DNA of 64,000 nt from Phlegmacium glaucopus (taxonomy: Eukaryota; Basidiomycota; Agaricomycetes; Agaricales; Cortinariaceae), in the NCBI GenBank assembly GCA_015039465.1, contig MU130532.1, positions 73,494-137,493 on the forward strand, read 5' to 3'. The stretch's first letter is position 1; every line of letters begins with the position of its first letter. The notes under the pieces are model-generated. The model saw only the letters and a program-made list of their open reading frames with translations, had not been told where the DNA came from and did not search any database. The translations under genes were made by a program, and so were the position numbers. Positions 11,508 through 26,055 of this stretch are shown here, piece after piece.

Positions 11508-12153
11508 TTACTGTTCGTCGGGAGTAGATTCTGTTTGAACTGAACCTTGGAAGTAATTCCAAAAGGAAGGATCCAGAGGATCCGAAGGAACGTGTTGATC
11601 GGCCAAGATACTCTCGTAGTCGATCTCCTTGGGCATTCCATCTGGAAAGGTCTCTAGGAGGAGCGCACGAAGTTCTGCCATTCGAGCCAAGCCGATGTCG
11701 TATTCATTGGATTCCGGAATGCTGGATGGATCTTCCATGGAGAAAGGAAAGTCGAAATGCTGAGGGTTGATCGACTCGAGAAAGGCAAGGTCGGGGAAAA
11801 CATCATATTCCTCAGGAGGTGGTTCAATTTGGCTGTCGACCACCATCTTTTCTTCGTTCGCGAAATTGATCTGAGGTAGGGGACCTTCAGCAGGCGACAA
11901 TGAGTGATCACCATCAGTGAGGTTCTGCGAATAGTTGCGGAAGAAGTCGTTCATCGTGGCAAGATAGTGACTGTAAATTATTGCACTGTCAGAGATAAAT
12001 ACTCAAAAGCAGTGTCCAAGAGCCTCACATCGCCTTGGTAACTTCTTCGGTTGGGAAATGCATGGATGCATTGGTAACATCAGCTAGGCTGTCTCGGCGA
12101 CTGGGTAGTTGGGCAGCTGGTGTAAGAGGAGTAAATTTGATGCCAAAGGCCAT
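11508..12153 (-). CDS. small acidic protein of unknown function
   Basis: Two exons: 12153-12029 and 11970-11508, intron 58 nt (GTGAGG...TTTACAG); total 588 nt, 195 residues, frame kept. The first exon encodes MAFGIKFTPLTPAAQLPSRR and then SLADVTNASMHF. The second is markedly acidic and Pro-rich (EPPPEEYDVFPDL, ...SIPESNEYDIG), with no membrane segment or signal peptide. I recognise no domain; the acidic character would suit a nuclear or regulatory protein, but that is a guess. An alternative start is the internal Met at 11954, but splice logic and frame support the upstream one. Confidence 0.6.
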
Positions 12154-13631
12154 TGTGACTCGGAGCGATAGAGGGTTGGACTTACAAACTCCTAATATGC
12201 CGTTGATATTTATACCGCTGACCTATGACTCTTAAGCAGTACTATAACAAAGGAGTGAGAAGTTTAAGGCCATCGATTCATTATCGATTCGGTGGGAAAG
12301 CGGCTTGAGGCTATTTCTGGAATACATCGCAGTATGTAATGTAATGGTCATTGTCTTGTTGTTGGATGCTTCATTGTCCTCTTGGCATTGAACTCAGTTT
12401 GGTTCACGACACCTAAAAATTTATACATCACGTGATACTACATTTATAGTCAAAATTAGTCATCTCGTGTGAATTTCGTTGCACATCTGAACAACATCTG
12501 GATCAATAGTTACAAAATAGTCCCACCACAGCAGTGCATGCCACCGAGAGTTGAGGAAGACTGATCTGGTCTTATCATGAGGTTTACGTTCTTCTTGGCG
12601 ATTTTCTTCTCTCGGTCTTGTTTGGCTAGTCTGCTAGAGGTCGGTAAAATTGCAGTGACTCAGAGAAGATGACCGTAAAATCATTATCCTTGTATCGGAC
12701 CTAAGCCAGTGCCCCAAATGGAGAAACAATGGACCCAAGTGACCTGTCTGGTGTCAATGGCACAATCAGGATAAGCTTTGCATCATCATCAACGTCCACT
12801 GTCCAGCCCCACCGGCACATGACTGTCATTGACTGATACTAGTAGCAGAAGTGGATATGTATGTCCCATGCTTTTAAGAGCTTAGCGGCCGCAGTAATGT
12901 GAATGGATATCGCAAAAGGAAAACAGAGAACGAAGGGCAAATTCGTTGGCTATAGAAACGAAAATGCCCAAAATGGGACTTATGAATTAACCTCTGAGAC
13001 TGTGAGACAAGCCCCACCAGGGTTACAAGTTTAGAATTGGACTATAGCTAGCGCAACTGCAGTGCCTTGATAAAGGTTGCTTTCAAGTTCTGAAATTCCA
13101 AAGCACTGGATGACCGTTACCATAAAGTTCCTAGAGCAGAGAAACCCTGCCAGTGACACTGAGAAATGTTTACTTAATTGGCAACGCCATCAATGTTTTC
13201 GGCTGGGTCAAGCTTTGACATGAGATATCTGAATGACATTTCTCCAAAACGCATCGAGTCAGTAAGTAGAATATACCACCTTTAGATCTTCAGAAAGCTA
13301 ACTTATACAATAATAGCACTAAAAAACTCTTTTCTCATGCATCATGATGCATGATAGCCCCCCAACGTCAAGTGATTTCAATACCCTCTATCTCACGAAA
13401 CACAGATCTACTACGCGACGGAATTTCTTTCCGTCCTTGGACTTCGGTGCCTGATTCCCCAGCATTGTCAATAAATTGATCCAGGACTATGTGCCAGAAC
13501 GGTGGAATACCCCAGGATCTCCACCCGGTTTCATCTTTTTTTCTGACATTTATAACAGGTGCCACTCCGCTTCATCGTAAGAATCCCTGATCCAGAGAGG
13601 GTTTTTTGGTCCTCGTCAGGAGGGCTTCTTC
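12154..13631. other. intergenic stretch, no supported gene
   Basis: AT-balanced spacer between divergent genes at 11508-12153 (minus) and 13632 (plus). The open stretch 13368-13565 on the minus strand has no start or splice context that I trust. Confidence 0.5.
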
Positions 13632-14699
13632 ATGCACTCTATACTTCGTGCGCAGCTAGTATATGAATCCGATGCAACCACAGCTTGCAAATATTTAGCT
13701 GGTAAGCCTTGTTTCTATTTCCACGATGCTCCATATGGGCTGAAACGTGTTTTATGGTCGCTAGTGGTAGGATTAGTGGTGAAATCTGTTTGCCTTCAAT
13801 TGTTCGAGACCTTTTTGCTCAGTTACATGCTTGGATTTCTAGTTTCTGGTCTACGACCACATCCTTTCGTTCGCCGATGAAGTGGAGTTGATATGGAAAG
13901 CCAGGTGGACATTCCCAAAAGCCATTTTTCTTATTCTGCGGTATTCGGTACCTTGTGCTCTTATAGTCCATAACTACCGTGAGTTTTCCTACTTATTTCA
14001 CTGAGCAAATCAATTCAACTGTGGGCTAGAACTGGCAGCATTGAGTACGGTCGATGAACCCGGTAACGTAGGTTATTTTTTTTTACCTTGCACTTGTCAC
14101 TCGTATTAATCACTTTCTTTCCAGTTGTACGTCTTTATCTGTATAGTACCAGTCATTGCCCTTTTGACGACTCGAGAACAGTTGCCAAGTATGGTTTAAT
14201 ATTGTGGTGAGTATACAAATACGATTCGTATACCGTCCACCATGCTCAGGAAAGGTTTTTTATTCATAGGTATGCCTCGGTATGGCGACTACAGCTATTG
14301 GGAATTGTACGTTTAATCAATCTCATTTTAATTCTACAAACTGTCCCATTCACAAGTTACATCCTAGTTTTGGTCCTCCTACGGTTGTGGGTGATACGAA
14401 ACCGGAACCGGATATTCATCTGTTCAACCCTCGTACTATTCCTGGTGGCACATGTGGCTAGCATCGCCTGTGTTGTCGTCGTGTTAATCAATGTTACCCG
14501 TGAGCACCCCTTCCCTTCCTACGTTCTGTAAGCAAAGAGACAGCGGAAATAATTCGTTTTTGAATGCCCCCAAAGCATCACTGGTGTTTGACCCCCAAAT
14601 GAGCACGTGTGTAATTGAGCGTCGGAGCGTATTAGGCTCATTATACGCACCTGCAGTGAGTTTTCTCTTATGACCCAAGCTCACCGTCAAGACAGTTGA

Positions 14700-14731
<32 letters not shown>

Positions 14732-15385
14732 CAATAATAGGTTATTTTCGATGGTATTGCACTGGCAGCAACCTTTTGGAATGCATTAGGCCGGTCACGT
14801 AATCAAGAAGAACTGAGTCTTCTACAATATCTTCGTCAAGACGGGTTTTATTTTGTTCTGGTGAGTTTTATAGAAAGTTTTCCTTCGTTTTTTTTTGGCA
14901 GTTTTCCAAGTTAGACGCCTTGCTCATATTTAACTTTTTTTTTTACGGATTTTGGATCATGTAGCTTTTATTTCGTAAGTGTTTTCTTCTCTTTCTCACC
15001 ATCCCTCACCCTGTAGAACTAATCCCCACCATGCCTTGCCACTTGTCACACAAAGTAATGCGAGTCATAAACTTCTTTGCAACTCTCTTCGGACCCGTGA
15101 GTTTTTTTAACTGCTGCTGTCCAAAAAAGTCGTATATTTGTTTTTTTTTTGAACTAACGTAAAATTTCATCCAAAAAGCTCCACAGCGTCTTTCTCACAA
15201 TTTAGTATGTTCTTTTTTTTGGATTTGAATTATGCTTCCTTCTTTCGCTAACCCGTGGATAATTTCTCAGTCTCATCTGGGCGACAACAACAGTGACAGT
15301 ATCTTGGCTTGTTTTGGATCTTCGCAGAAATGGACGTTCGGCCAAAGACACTGAACTAGAATCAGTTCAAAAATCATCCTTATAG
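13632..15385 (+). CDS. DUF6533-type seven-helix membrane protein
   Basis: Many small exons, read in order: MHSILRAQLVYESD...KYLA; VVGLV; FLVYDHILSFADEVELIW followed by RWTFPKAIFLILRY; then an exon with STSHCPFDDSRTVAKYG; WYASVWRLQLLGI; LVLLRLWVIRNRNR; an exon with SLVFDPQMSTCVIERRS; VIFDGIALAATFWNALGRSR; several micro-exons; and a final exon ending at 15385 (WLVLDLRRNGRSAKDTELES). The FADEVELIW start and about seven hydrophobic segments fit the DUF6533 family of basidiomycete membrane proteins, receptor-like but with no known ligand. Exon edges in 14900-15280 are uncertain. A CT microsatellite sits in the intron before 14740. Confidence 0.75.
14701..14732. repeat. CT microsatellite in an intron
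   Basis: A run of about 14 CT dinucleotides immediately upstream of the AATAATAG acceptor. It acts as an extended polypyrimidine tract and is prone to length variation. Confidence 0.9.
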
Positions 15386-15733
15386 TTACTATATCACATA
15401 GTACTGTACATGAGGCTCTCCCTTCTCATCAAACATATGCATAGAATTCTACAATTATTTTACATTCACACAAAGAAAAAAATATCAGGACGCCGAGTAC
15501 ACGCGAAGCTTTAATACGAGCAGACATAATCACATAATTTGAAATGATGAATGTGCATGATAATATTACGATTTATTCAGTGAGACTGCGCGAAGAGAAT
15601 GCATGTGGATATTGGGAGCACAATCGAGGTTCAGAAAAAGGGTTCGTGGAGACAAAAACACTACAACATCACGGGCATCAACGAAAAGGAGGCATGAAGA
15701 CGACATAACACTAAGCCTGTATAGCATCTGAGT

Positions 15734-17405
<1,672 letters not shown>

Positions 17406-18117
17406 TCCTAATTATGGGCCTTGGCGGAGAGAGAGGTAAAAAACTAGAACTTCCTGTAGGACGGTGTGAAATGGACAAAGGAGTTTTGATGACCACGCCC
17501 TACAGGTAAGGTCGTAAGGATCAGTGGCAGTTGCGTATGCAACCGGACATGCGCTAGACGTACTTTGGTTATATGGGCGGTCCTGACGTCTAGATCACGT
17601 AATAATCGATGAGCTATATCAATAAGGATCGGAGGCACCAAACAGCCGGAGAGAAAGAAAAGCGAGGACAATAATATGGGGCGTGAACAACAGTAAATAT
17701 GCGTTTTATAACGACAACATTTCATTCAACACAGCCACTTCATGTTTGCGCTTCCGCTTGGATTAAACTTATGAAACCTTATATTCAACAATTATCTTCA
17801 GAAAATCTTTAACCCGCGTAACATCTTCATTCTCAGGATGGCAAAAGAATGGAGAAAAGGTACCTATAAAGTATCCGGCTGTCGCACGCACAGGCTAGAA
17901 TCCATGTCAATTTATAAACGGTCAATGGCAACGATCTTTCCGTTGCACGGTGCAGGGTGCACGTATGACAGGAAATATGTTTCAAAATACAAGTGCCCAC
18001 CGGCATCATGTACCTAAATTCGAACCCTTATGTAGAGTAGGAGTTGAATAAATCAAGGCACGGCCCGAGAAACTTACAGCTTAGTACGCAACTCTCCTCA
18101 TCCTGGCCTTGGCCAAT
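17406..18117. other. intergenic, CDK1 promoter region
   Basis: Between the CDK1 start and the GPN1 stop. It must hold the CDK1 promoter; no further gene is visible. Confidence 0.5.
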
Positions 18118-19718
18118 TTATACCTTCCATTCCCATTCCATGACGTCGAGCCCGAGTAACGTCGACAAAATCTCCAGGCCCTCTTTCTTCCGCTAATAAA
18201 TCAGCAAAGATAAACGGCGAAAAAGTGGGTGAGCAGGGCAGGGCGAAGAGAATTTATCAAAAAGCACTCTTACAGCGGTCGATGATATTTATATCCCCTT
18301 CCTCATCGACGTCTTCTTCCTCTTCTGAATCCCAGCGGTCATTGAGAGCACTAGCAGGATTTTTGGCACGGTCGATCGCAAGATCTTTTAGCAGCCGATT
18401 CATAGAATCATCCTTGACGGCTTGCAGTGATTTTTCGCGTTGGGCTCGCGCTTTCTCTAATTCTGGAAGATAATCTCTGTCGGCACAATGAGGTTAATAG
18501 ATGTCGAATGGAGCTGAGAGAAAACTTACTTCTCGTACTCATCTCGTGACGCTTCAACAGCTTCGAAGAATTCCTTGATACCGTCTCCCGTCACGCTCGA
18601 CACGCCGACAGCCTATCATTAAATGTTGTTCAAACTAAAAGAAATTCAAGAAAACAGCGCCTTGCCTTTAGATTTTTGTAAAATTCGTCCAACACTAAGC
18701 TCATACTGTTCATTAGACTGTTCATATATGTCGGTTCTCCCTCGGAATCTCTGGTACCGCTGTGCGAAGCCAATGCAGCTTGGAACTCTTCAAAATCAGA
18801 CATCCATTCCAGTGCAAAATCGTGTGACTGCACATCCGTCTTGTTGAAAACCAAGATGAAGGGAAGTTTGGTCTTATAGAGGATACTGTAAAATGGAGAT
18901 GAGCTGTATTCGAATACAGGGTTTGACGGAAAAAAAAACTTGTGTTTTGATCGACGATACAACCATCAAACGATAGGCGTCGATGCACAAGTATGCCCGA
19001 TCAAACAAAAAAAACAAGGGTAAAAGGACCGACTAACCTGCACGCATAAAGCATATTTGACATGAAAGTAGCGGGCGCTGTTGTTCGTGGTGTATCAATG
19101 ATATACGCCACCACCGTCGGCAGCGAAGAAGCAATGGCGTCGGTGATGATAGCACCTGACGCAGACCATGTGAAGATCTCAATCTGACCTGGAGTATCTA
19201 GAATCACATAGCTAAATAAAACACAAGTTTTCGGTAGCGTAAATCAGTCGCCGATGTAACATTGGTTAGAACAAGAGATTTGGTTTTTACTCAACGGTGT
19301 CCGCTCTCTTTTCTATTAAATCAAGGACTTGATCGAATTTCGTCGTAAATAAGTTGAGAGCAGTCAATATACCGCCATTCGGTCCTAGATTATACCTTTC
19401 ATTGGGCTCGATTCATCAAGGCGACCAGGATCGGAGGGAAAGGGAGGGAAGAAGAAAAGGATGAGATACGAACTGCTTCATGACCTCTTGGTAATTCACA
19501 GTATCTCTTATATCTATATTGGCTTCATATGGGACACGAGTTACGGCAGGATCGAGGTTGACGACGTAGGGAGGTGAAGGAGGGATCAAAGCATGCAGAT
19601 AGGCGTTTATTCGTTGAACAAAGGTAGTTTTTCCAGCTCCTGCCATTCCTATTGTTATGATTGTTACTGGTTTCTTGTCCCTTTTCATCGTGGAGCTCGA
19701 GGATCCAGAGGCATCCAT
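18118..19718 (-). CDS. GPN1: GPN-loop GTPase 1 (Npa3/XAB1 family)
   Basis: GTPase needed for assembly and nuclear import of RNA polymerase II. Start at 19718 ([18 protein letters not shown]). Motifs in order: P-loop [33 protein letters not shown]; the family-defining Gly-Pro-Asn in YNLGPNGGI (formed across the splice near 19410-19390); G3 [11 protein letters not shown]; and G4 [16 protein letters not shown]. The C-terminal helix region is followed by an acidic tail ([18 protein letters not shown]) and a last exon ending WEWKV at 18118. About six exons. Its start lies 132 bp from the start of the divergent SRA gene, so the two probably share a promoter. Confidence 0.92.
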
Positions 19719-19850
19719 GGCGGTTTGAGTGAAAGATTATGTAAAATTAGGAGAATTCAATTTCACGGATGACTCAGCTTCTGTCAAACTTCCGACAAAT
19801 GATTCCCTGCATGCCTCTCGTACAGGGTTATCTCTTTCTTTCTTACCATC
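19719..19850. promoter_or_regulatory. compact bidirectional promoter of GPN1 and the SRA gene
   Basis: Only 132 bp separate two divergent start codons (19718 minus, 19851 plus), so both 5' regions must overlap here. No TATA box is obvious. Confidence 0.6.
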
Positions 19851-20971
19851 ATGGGCCTCGAAGAAATGTGAGTAGCTTAGCCTGTATTTCCAGCCTTCTC
19901 CAACCATGTACTACTACTACTACTAGGCGAAAACGACTAATGGCCAACACTACATTTTACAATCCTGATCTCGTTGAAGCTGATCCCAAGTTTGGTCATA
20001 TCGCGGGATACCCAGTTGGGTCTAGCTTCAAAAGCCGGTAGGCTTCATTCTTCCCCCATCCCATTCACCACCATTGTTAAATAGCATTCCTTTTCAGAAA
20101 GGATTGCTCTGCAGCCGGTGTCCATGCTCCAAACTACGCTGGGATCGCTGGGAACCGGACGTATGGCGCGTATTCTATATGTATGTCGGGAGGTTATGAA
20201 GATGATCAAGATAAAGGGGAAACTTTGTACGTTTATTGAAATACACTTTTCTTGTGCGTTTCCTAATGGCTATTTTTAGCATCTATACTGGTACAGGTGA
20301 TCATCAATCACGTTTTATCGTGCTTCATTAGCTGAATAGGTCGATCCCTTTACCTTAGGTGGACAGAAAGACTCATTCTCAGTAAGTTTTTTTTGTTCAA
20401 CGTTGTCCCTTGCTTATCTATTGTTGATAGGGTGTTGGGAACCACCAAGTCGAAGATCAGTCATTTGAACACAAAGACAACTATGCTTTGAAGGTTAGTC
20501 TCGTCTATTCTTGTCCCCCCATTCTTCAACACTAAGCCTAACATGGAATCTAATCGTAGAAATCATCTGAAACTGGGCGTCCAGTTCGAGTCATCCGTGG
20601 GCGGAATGCTAAATCAAATTATGCACCGTTAGAAGGGTATGTTATGTTCTCCACTTTTACTTTTTATCCGATGGTATCCAACATCTTTTTTTGATTAGAT
20701 ATCGTTATGACGGTTTGTACCGTGTCGAGAAGGTGCGTGAACCGTTTTGTGATGTCTTTTCAACTTGTTGATTTCGTGTTGTACCTATAGGCTTATCTAG
20801 CTAAAGGGAAGAGCGGATACATAGTCTGCAAGTACGAACTTAGAGTGAGTCGCCGTCGATCACAATCGCTTTTTGAAGCTGAATATTCGAATGATTTAGA
20901 GGGTGCCAGGACAACCGCCTTTGAAAGTCAAGTCTTCTTACAACTACTCCTTTGGATCGCCTTCAACTTGA
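19851..20971 (+). CDS. SRA/YDG-domain protein
   Basis: Start at 19851 (MGLEEM, spliced over 19868-19926 into RKRLMANTTFYNPDL). About seven exons then encode one SRA/YDG domain: FGHIAGYPVGSSFKSR, AGVHAPNYAGIAGNRTYG, SICMSGGYEDD, YTGTGGQ, DQSFEHKDNYALK, SGRPVRVIRG-like ETGRPVRVIRG, YRYDGLYRVEK (the YDG signature) and RRVPGQPPLKV, ending at 20971. In animals and plants this domain flips and binds 5-methylcytosine in DNA (UHRF1, SUVH proteins). Here it stands alone, with no RING, PHD or SET domain in the reading frame, as is common in basidiomycetes. It implies the genome uses or reads DNA methylation. Divergent from GPN1. Confidence 0.9.
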
Positions 20972-21235
20972 CTACGGACGTGTTGGATCAAATCGCTGCT
21001 GTCGAATTCACCACTAATTTCTAGTCTACTAATGTACTCAAGAATGTACTTATTATTATTTGGAATTGCTTACTGTATGTTCGTGTGTCAGTGTCACAAC
21101 CGACATCAGTCACGACCAAACTTACTCCTCCACTCTAAGTACAGTATACACACTTTCCAACTTGACGACAAAGCGTGCAACCCTCAAAAGCCCATTCACA
21201 ATCATTACAGAAACAAAAAACCCCTAACCGCCGGG

Positions 21236-21704
21236 ATGGCTTCGTTTATCCAGGAAATCATGGAAGGGAAGATTGTGAGTTGTAGCATAAGCATTCGCAA
21301 GGGATATCACTTTTGAAACTTTTACTAGGACTTTGCTGGACAAAAATCCGTTGAATCAATATCGAGAGTTGTTCTTGTTGCATCAACGGTAAGAACTCTT
21401 TTGAACTTCTCTTGACTGACCCCCTTTTAGTGTGGTGAAATGTATTGCCATACCCTTTTTGAGAGTTTTCGCTGATCTTGTGTGCAGGTTGCGTCGTTCA
21501 TTATTGGATTCGCACTTCAAGACATGCGCCTAACGTTTGCTATTCTGGCGTTGACTTCAGCCTCGTTACTTCTGGTAAGAATCATGTCATTCAGAGTCCG
21601 TCTGTTATTCTTATACTCCGCAGGTCGTCTTACCCCCGTGGCCAATGTTTAATCGACATCCAGTGAAATGGTTACCAGTAGATGATAGTACCAAGTCTAA
21701 ATAG
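21236..21704 (+). CDS. SPC1: signal peptidase complex subunit 1 (SPC12)
   Basis: Four short exons give 88 residues: MASFIQEIMEGKI, then DFAGQKSVESISRVVLVAST, then VASFIIGFALQDMRLTF...LLL, then VVLPPWPMFNRHPVKWLP and DDSTKSK. This is the full length and layout of the SPC12 family: a short cytosolic N terminus with the DFxGQ element, two transmembrane helices separated by a QDM turn, and a PPWPxFN..P..WLP tail. It is a non-catalytic ER membrane subunit of the signal peptidase. Its stop is 158 bp upstream of the KIN1-like start. Confidence 0.93.
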
Positions 21705-21862
21705 TTAATTTAAATGAGACTACATATTTTAAGAAATTTGTTCGGGACTAAATGGGCGGCCGAGAAATCCCACAATAGGCCTTTGGAACCTGACGTTCAC
21801 AACCTCGCAACCCTTCCGCTCCTTCCCGTCCTCCCGTCCATCGTCGCTATTAACGAACAGAT

Positions 21863-24800
21863 ATGACCACTTATAAACTTAACCAAGTCCCAGAAGACGA
21901 TGTTGCCGGACAAATTTCACCTTCTCTGATCCCCGGACACGAGTTTGATATGCCCATCGCGCAGTCAAACCATCCAGAGATCCTGCATTCATCATCCACA
22001 ACAACTGATACCCTGAATTCTCCACAACCAAGAGGCCCTACCCCCTCTTCTCATCGTCCACGTCCCCTTTCTATGCCTCCACAATCTTATACCTCCAACA
22101 CCCCCGCCACTGTCGTTGCTGGCAACTCCACAGCCACCCACGACGGGTCCGACAACAAGGAGCGCTATCAGGATGAGAACTCACAACGACGGAGACACAG
22201 AGAAGATCATCCTCCATCAAGCAAACCCAGTCGTTCAAACAGAATATTAGGTGATTACACCCTTAGCAAAACCTTGGGCGCAGGTAGTATGGGAAAGGTT
22301 AAACTAGCTACGCATAATATCACTGGGGAAAAGGCATGTGGATGCTTTGTTGTCTCCACCTTCTTACTAGCTAATAATCTCTGTTCTATAGTTGGCTGTT
22401 AAAATCCTTCCTAGGGTCCACCCCAACCCACCACCTTCAGCGAACGGCTCCGGGGTCAACGCCGATTCCGCATCGCGCCAGGCTTCCAAAGATGCCTCTA
22501 AAGAGATCCGAACTCTTCGCGAAGCTGCGCTTTCTATGCTTCTCTACCACCCCTACATATGTGGCATGCGAGAGATGATAATCCATCAACATCACTATTA
22601 TATGGTTTTCGAGTATGTCAATGGAGGTCAAATGTTGGACTACATCATCAGCCACGGTCGACTACGGGAACGTGTCGCGAGAAAGTTTGCGAGGCAGATT
22701 GGGAGTGCATTGGAATATTGCCATCTCAATAACGTCGTTCACAGAGGTTGGTATTGGTCTATGTCTATTTTCGTGGCTGATTAGGACATTGCAGATCTCA
22801 AAATCGAGAATATTTTGATTTCTCAAACGGGTAATATCAAGATTATTGATTTTGGCCTTTCAAATCTATACGACCCTATCACCAACCTATCGACGTTCTG
22901 TGGGTCCCTGTATTTTGCTGCCCCAGAGCTCCTCAATGCTCGAGTTTACACGGGCCCTGAAGTCGACGTTTGGAGTTTCGGTGTCGTCCTCTATGTATTA
23001 GTATGCGGTAAAGTTCCATTTGACGACCAAAGCATGCCCGCTCTACATGCGAAGATTAAACGTGGATTGGTGGAGTATCCTGTATGGCTCAGCGCCGGCA
23101 AGTCTCTTCAGTTCTCAATCAGACTTTGGGTCAGGCTGTTAAACGAAAACCTTTATAGAATGCAAACACCTTTTGTCAAGAATGCTTGTTACTAATCCCG
23201 CCGCCAGAGCCACACTTCAAGAAGTGATGAGTCATTCTTGGATGGTTCGTGGATTTTCTGGTCCACCTGCCATCCATCTAGTCCATAGAGAACCCCTCCG
23301 GGCGGATGAACTAGATCGACAGGTAATCAAAGGCATGAAAGGCTTCGAGTTTGGCACAGAGGACGAAATTGAACGAAGACTCGTCCAAGTCCTGGAATCG
23401 GAACCTTACATTCGAGCCGTTCAGTATTGGGAACGAAAACGAAACGTGGGAGGCAATCTCAACGGTAACGGTAGCAACTTCAATGGATCACGATGGGGCG
23501 AATCTGTCTCCAATTCAAGTCTAGCAATATCCTTCGACAGCCACAACAGTGGCAAGAACGACGCCTACAACGCCCCCAAAAAGACAAGACGTTTTTCTGG
23601 TTTCGATTATTACAGGAGGAAACTGTTTTCGCCCGTTTCGTCACCACCAGGCACACCCCTTAGTCATTCACCACCCAATTCTCAGCATCATCTGGCTCAT
23701 CCTTCGTTTTCAGATCCCAATCGTGAACCTATGGATCCTACAAAAGGGTTCCATCCTCTGATTTCAATGTATTATCTTGCCCGCGAGAAGTTGGAGCGTG
23801 ATCGTGTATATGGGCCAGGTCAATTTGCGAGCTCCCAACTATCGATTCACGGGGATGCGGCGAATGCGGCTGCTGCAAGTGTTGTGACGCCTGTGGACGA
23901 GGCTTCGCTTCGACAACAACAGTATAATTCCACGATACAGTCACCACATGCGGTGCCTCTTCCTCCACCCAAGAGGGATCATCCGCTACCGTCTGCTACT
24001 GCGAAAGCGGATTACACTATGCAATTGCCCAGACTCCCAGCTCCGGAAACGTTACACTTCTCTGGGATGTCGTATGATAACACTAATGTTCCTTCGCCTA
24101 CTTCTCCTACGTTTAATCATCCTCAACCTCGTGCACGAGACCTTGGGTTACCGCCCCCTTCGCCATCGGCTCAGGCTAGACAGCATATAGAGATTGAACA
24201 ACCGACGTTGGGAGCTAAGCGCAATTTACCTCGTGCTCCTCCTGCAAGTACACATCGCAGAAGTCACAGCATGAGTCAACGGCCTACCGTATTATCGCGT
24301 GGATGGGGTGGGATTTTCGGTACCGGAGACGACCATGGGGTCAATACGATCCCCGAGACACCTAAAACCGTTGGCCCGGATACATCCAATTTCCCCGAAA
24401 GGCTGGATGATGACCACGATCGACTTTCTGCATTCACTTCTGGCGCGACCCTGGTGCGCAAGTTTGGAAGTTTGTTGGTTGGCCGAGGGGACGATATGCG
24501 GAGGAATCAATCTGGAACTCTGAAACGGGGTACGTTATCAGGAGGACCGATGTCTTCACCTAGACCTTCCGGTGATCTGAAATCTGCGACTTCTATACCC
24601 GATGGTGGTGGTGGTGATGAGAAAACACCCTTACCAGATGCCGATGGGAAAGATGAGGAGAATGTCGTTTTACCGACTACTTCTGCTTTGCCAACATCAC
24701 CCAGCAAGACTATCGCTCATAGCATTAGTCAGCCAGTTGCGAATGTTCATCGTCGGGCTGCTACTATACTTGACCCACAAGGACGTGCTGTCCGGCATGA

Positions 24801-26055
24801 ACGTCGGAGCAGTACAGGAGCGGCTTTGACTGCGACGCCGGTTGGTACTTTCGGACGGCGTCGTCGACCTTCGACTGGGTATAGCAGTGTATCATCCAAA
24901 CCTCTTGCTGAACGACTTTTTTCGAGGATTGAGCCTGCCGGTTTGGTTGAGAAGCGCGAGGAGGAGGAGGTGGGCGATAAACCACGTAATGCTGTGAATG
25001 GCGGAGACGACGGTGGTGCAGAGACGTTCAAGGAAGAGGATGAAAGGCATACGACTGAGAAGGATTTCAAGCCAGTTTTCTTGAAAGGGTTGTTTAGGTC
25101 CGTTTCTTTTTTTTGGAGTGTTTTCTGTTGATCTGAGCTTTTTTTGGATGATAGTGTTGCGACGACGTCTACAAAAGCTCCTTCAGTTATCAAGACTGAT
25201 ATCAGACGTGTCCTTGACAGGATGCAAGTTCAATATCGCGAAACGAAGGGCGGATTTGAGTGTATCCATCTACCTTCCATCGATATGACCTCTGTGGAAA
25301 CGTCGACAAACAAAGGGAGTCATCCTCTTCAAGCCTCATCGATATCTAGCGAGACATCACCCACGACAGTAAGCATCGCCAACTCTCGTCCGTCAATTGC
25401 CAAGAAAACGTCCAAGATATCCTTTACTCTGAAGCGTGATAAAGGCAAAGAAAAGGATCATTCGCTTGACAGCAATAAGGATAAAGATCGCGAAACGGCC
25501 GGTCGGCCTTCTGGAGCGACGACTCTTACTGCTACTGCCAGCAGTGGTTCATCTTCGTTTATCAATGTATCTTCCAATCATACTGTCGTTCCATCACAGG
25601 ACAAGGAGGCAACGCAGGCGCAGGCGCAGGCTAATGGACTTTCTGTTTTGCCCTCGCCTAATGATGTCGACTCCGCTTCGGCTTCTCTGGCGGCAACAGT
25701 AGCACCTTTGAACAAGACTAAAGGGTTACCGCCTATCCCACGTGATTTCACTACTAGACCTGCATCTCCATTACCGGCACATCGAAGTCCAAGTCCTCTG
25801 CCTACTGGAGAGGTGGATCGGGATGTTTTTGAAAGTATGGGTAATAACAGTCTGAGTGTTCGTTTTGAGATCAATATTGTAAAGGTAATGTGGTGCATTT
25901 CTTCACATTGTAACGGTCGTCGCTGATTCGTTGATGCTTTCGTGTACCAGGTGCCTTGGTTACCTCTTCATGGGATCCAATTCCGACGCGCCAGTGGAGA
26001 CGGTTGGCAATACCAGATGCTGGCTAGGCGGGTCCTGACTGAGCTCAAATTATGA
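21863..26055 (+). CDS. KIN1: KIN1/MARK-type serine/threonine protein kinase
   Basis: Six exons: 21863-22333, 22392-22747, 22796-23097, 23159-25097, 25155-25884, 25951-26055. They sum to 3903 nt, exactly 1300 residues. After a disordered N terminus comes the kinase domain: [18 protein letters not shown] (P-loop), LAVKIL (ATP Lys), [13 protein letters not shown] (catalytic loop), [10 protein letters not shown] (DFG), [13 protein letters not shown] (T-loop) and [20 protein letters not shown] very long low-complexity middle follows, and a C-terminal KA1 membrane-binding domain ([20 protein letters not shown], then [12 protein letters not shown]). This layout is that of fungal KIN1/KIN2 kinases in polarity and exocytosis. 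Introns 1 and 3 use GC-AG ends; the frame works only if they are spliced. Confidence 0.93.
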
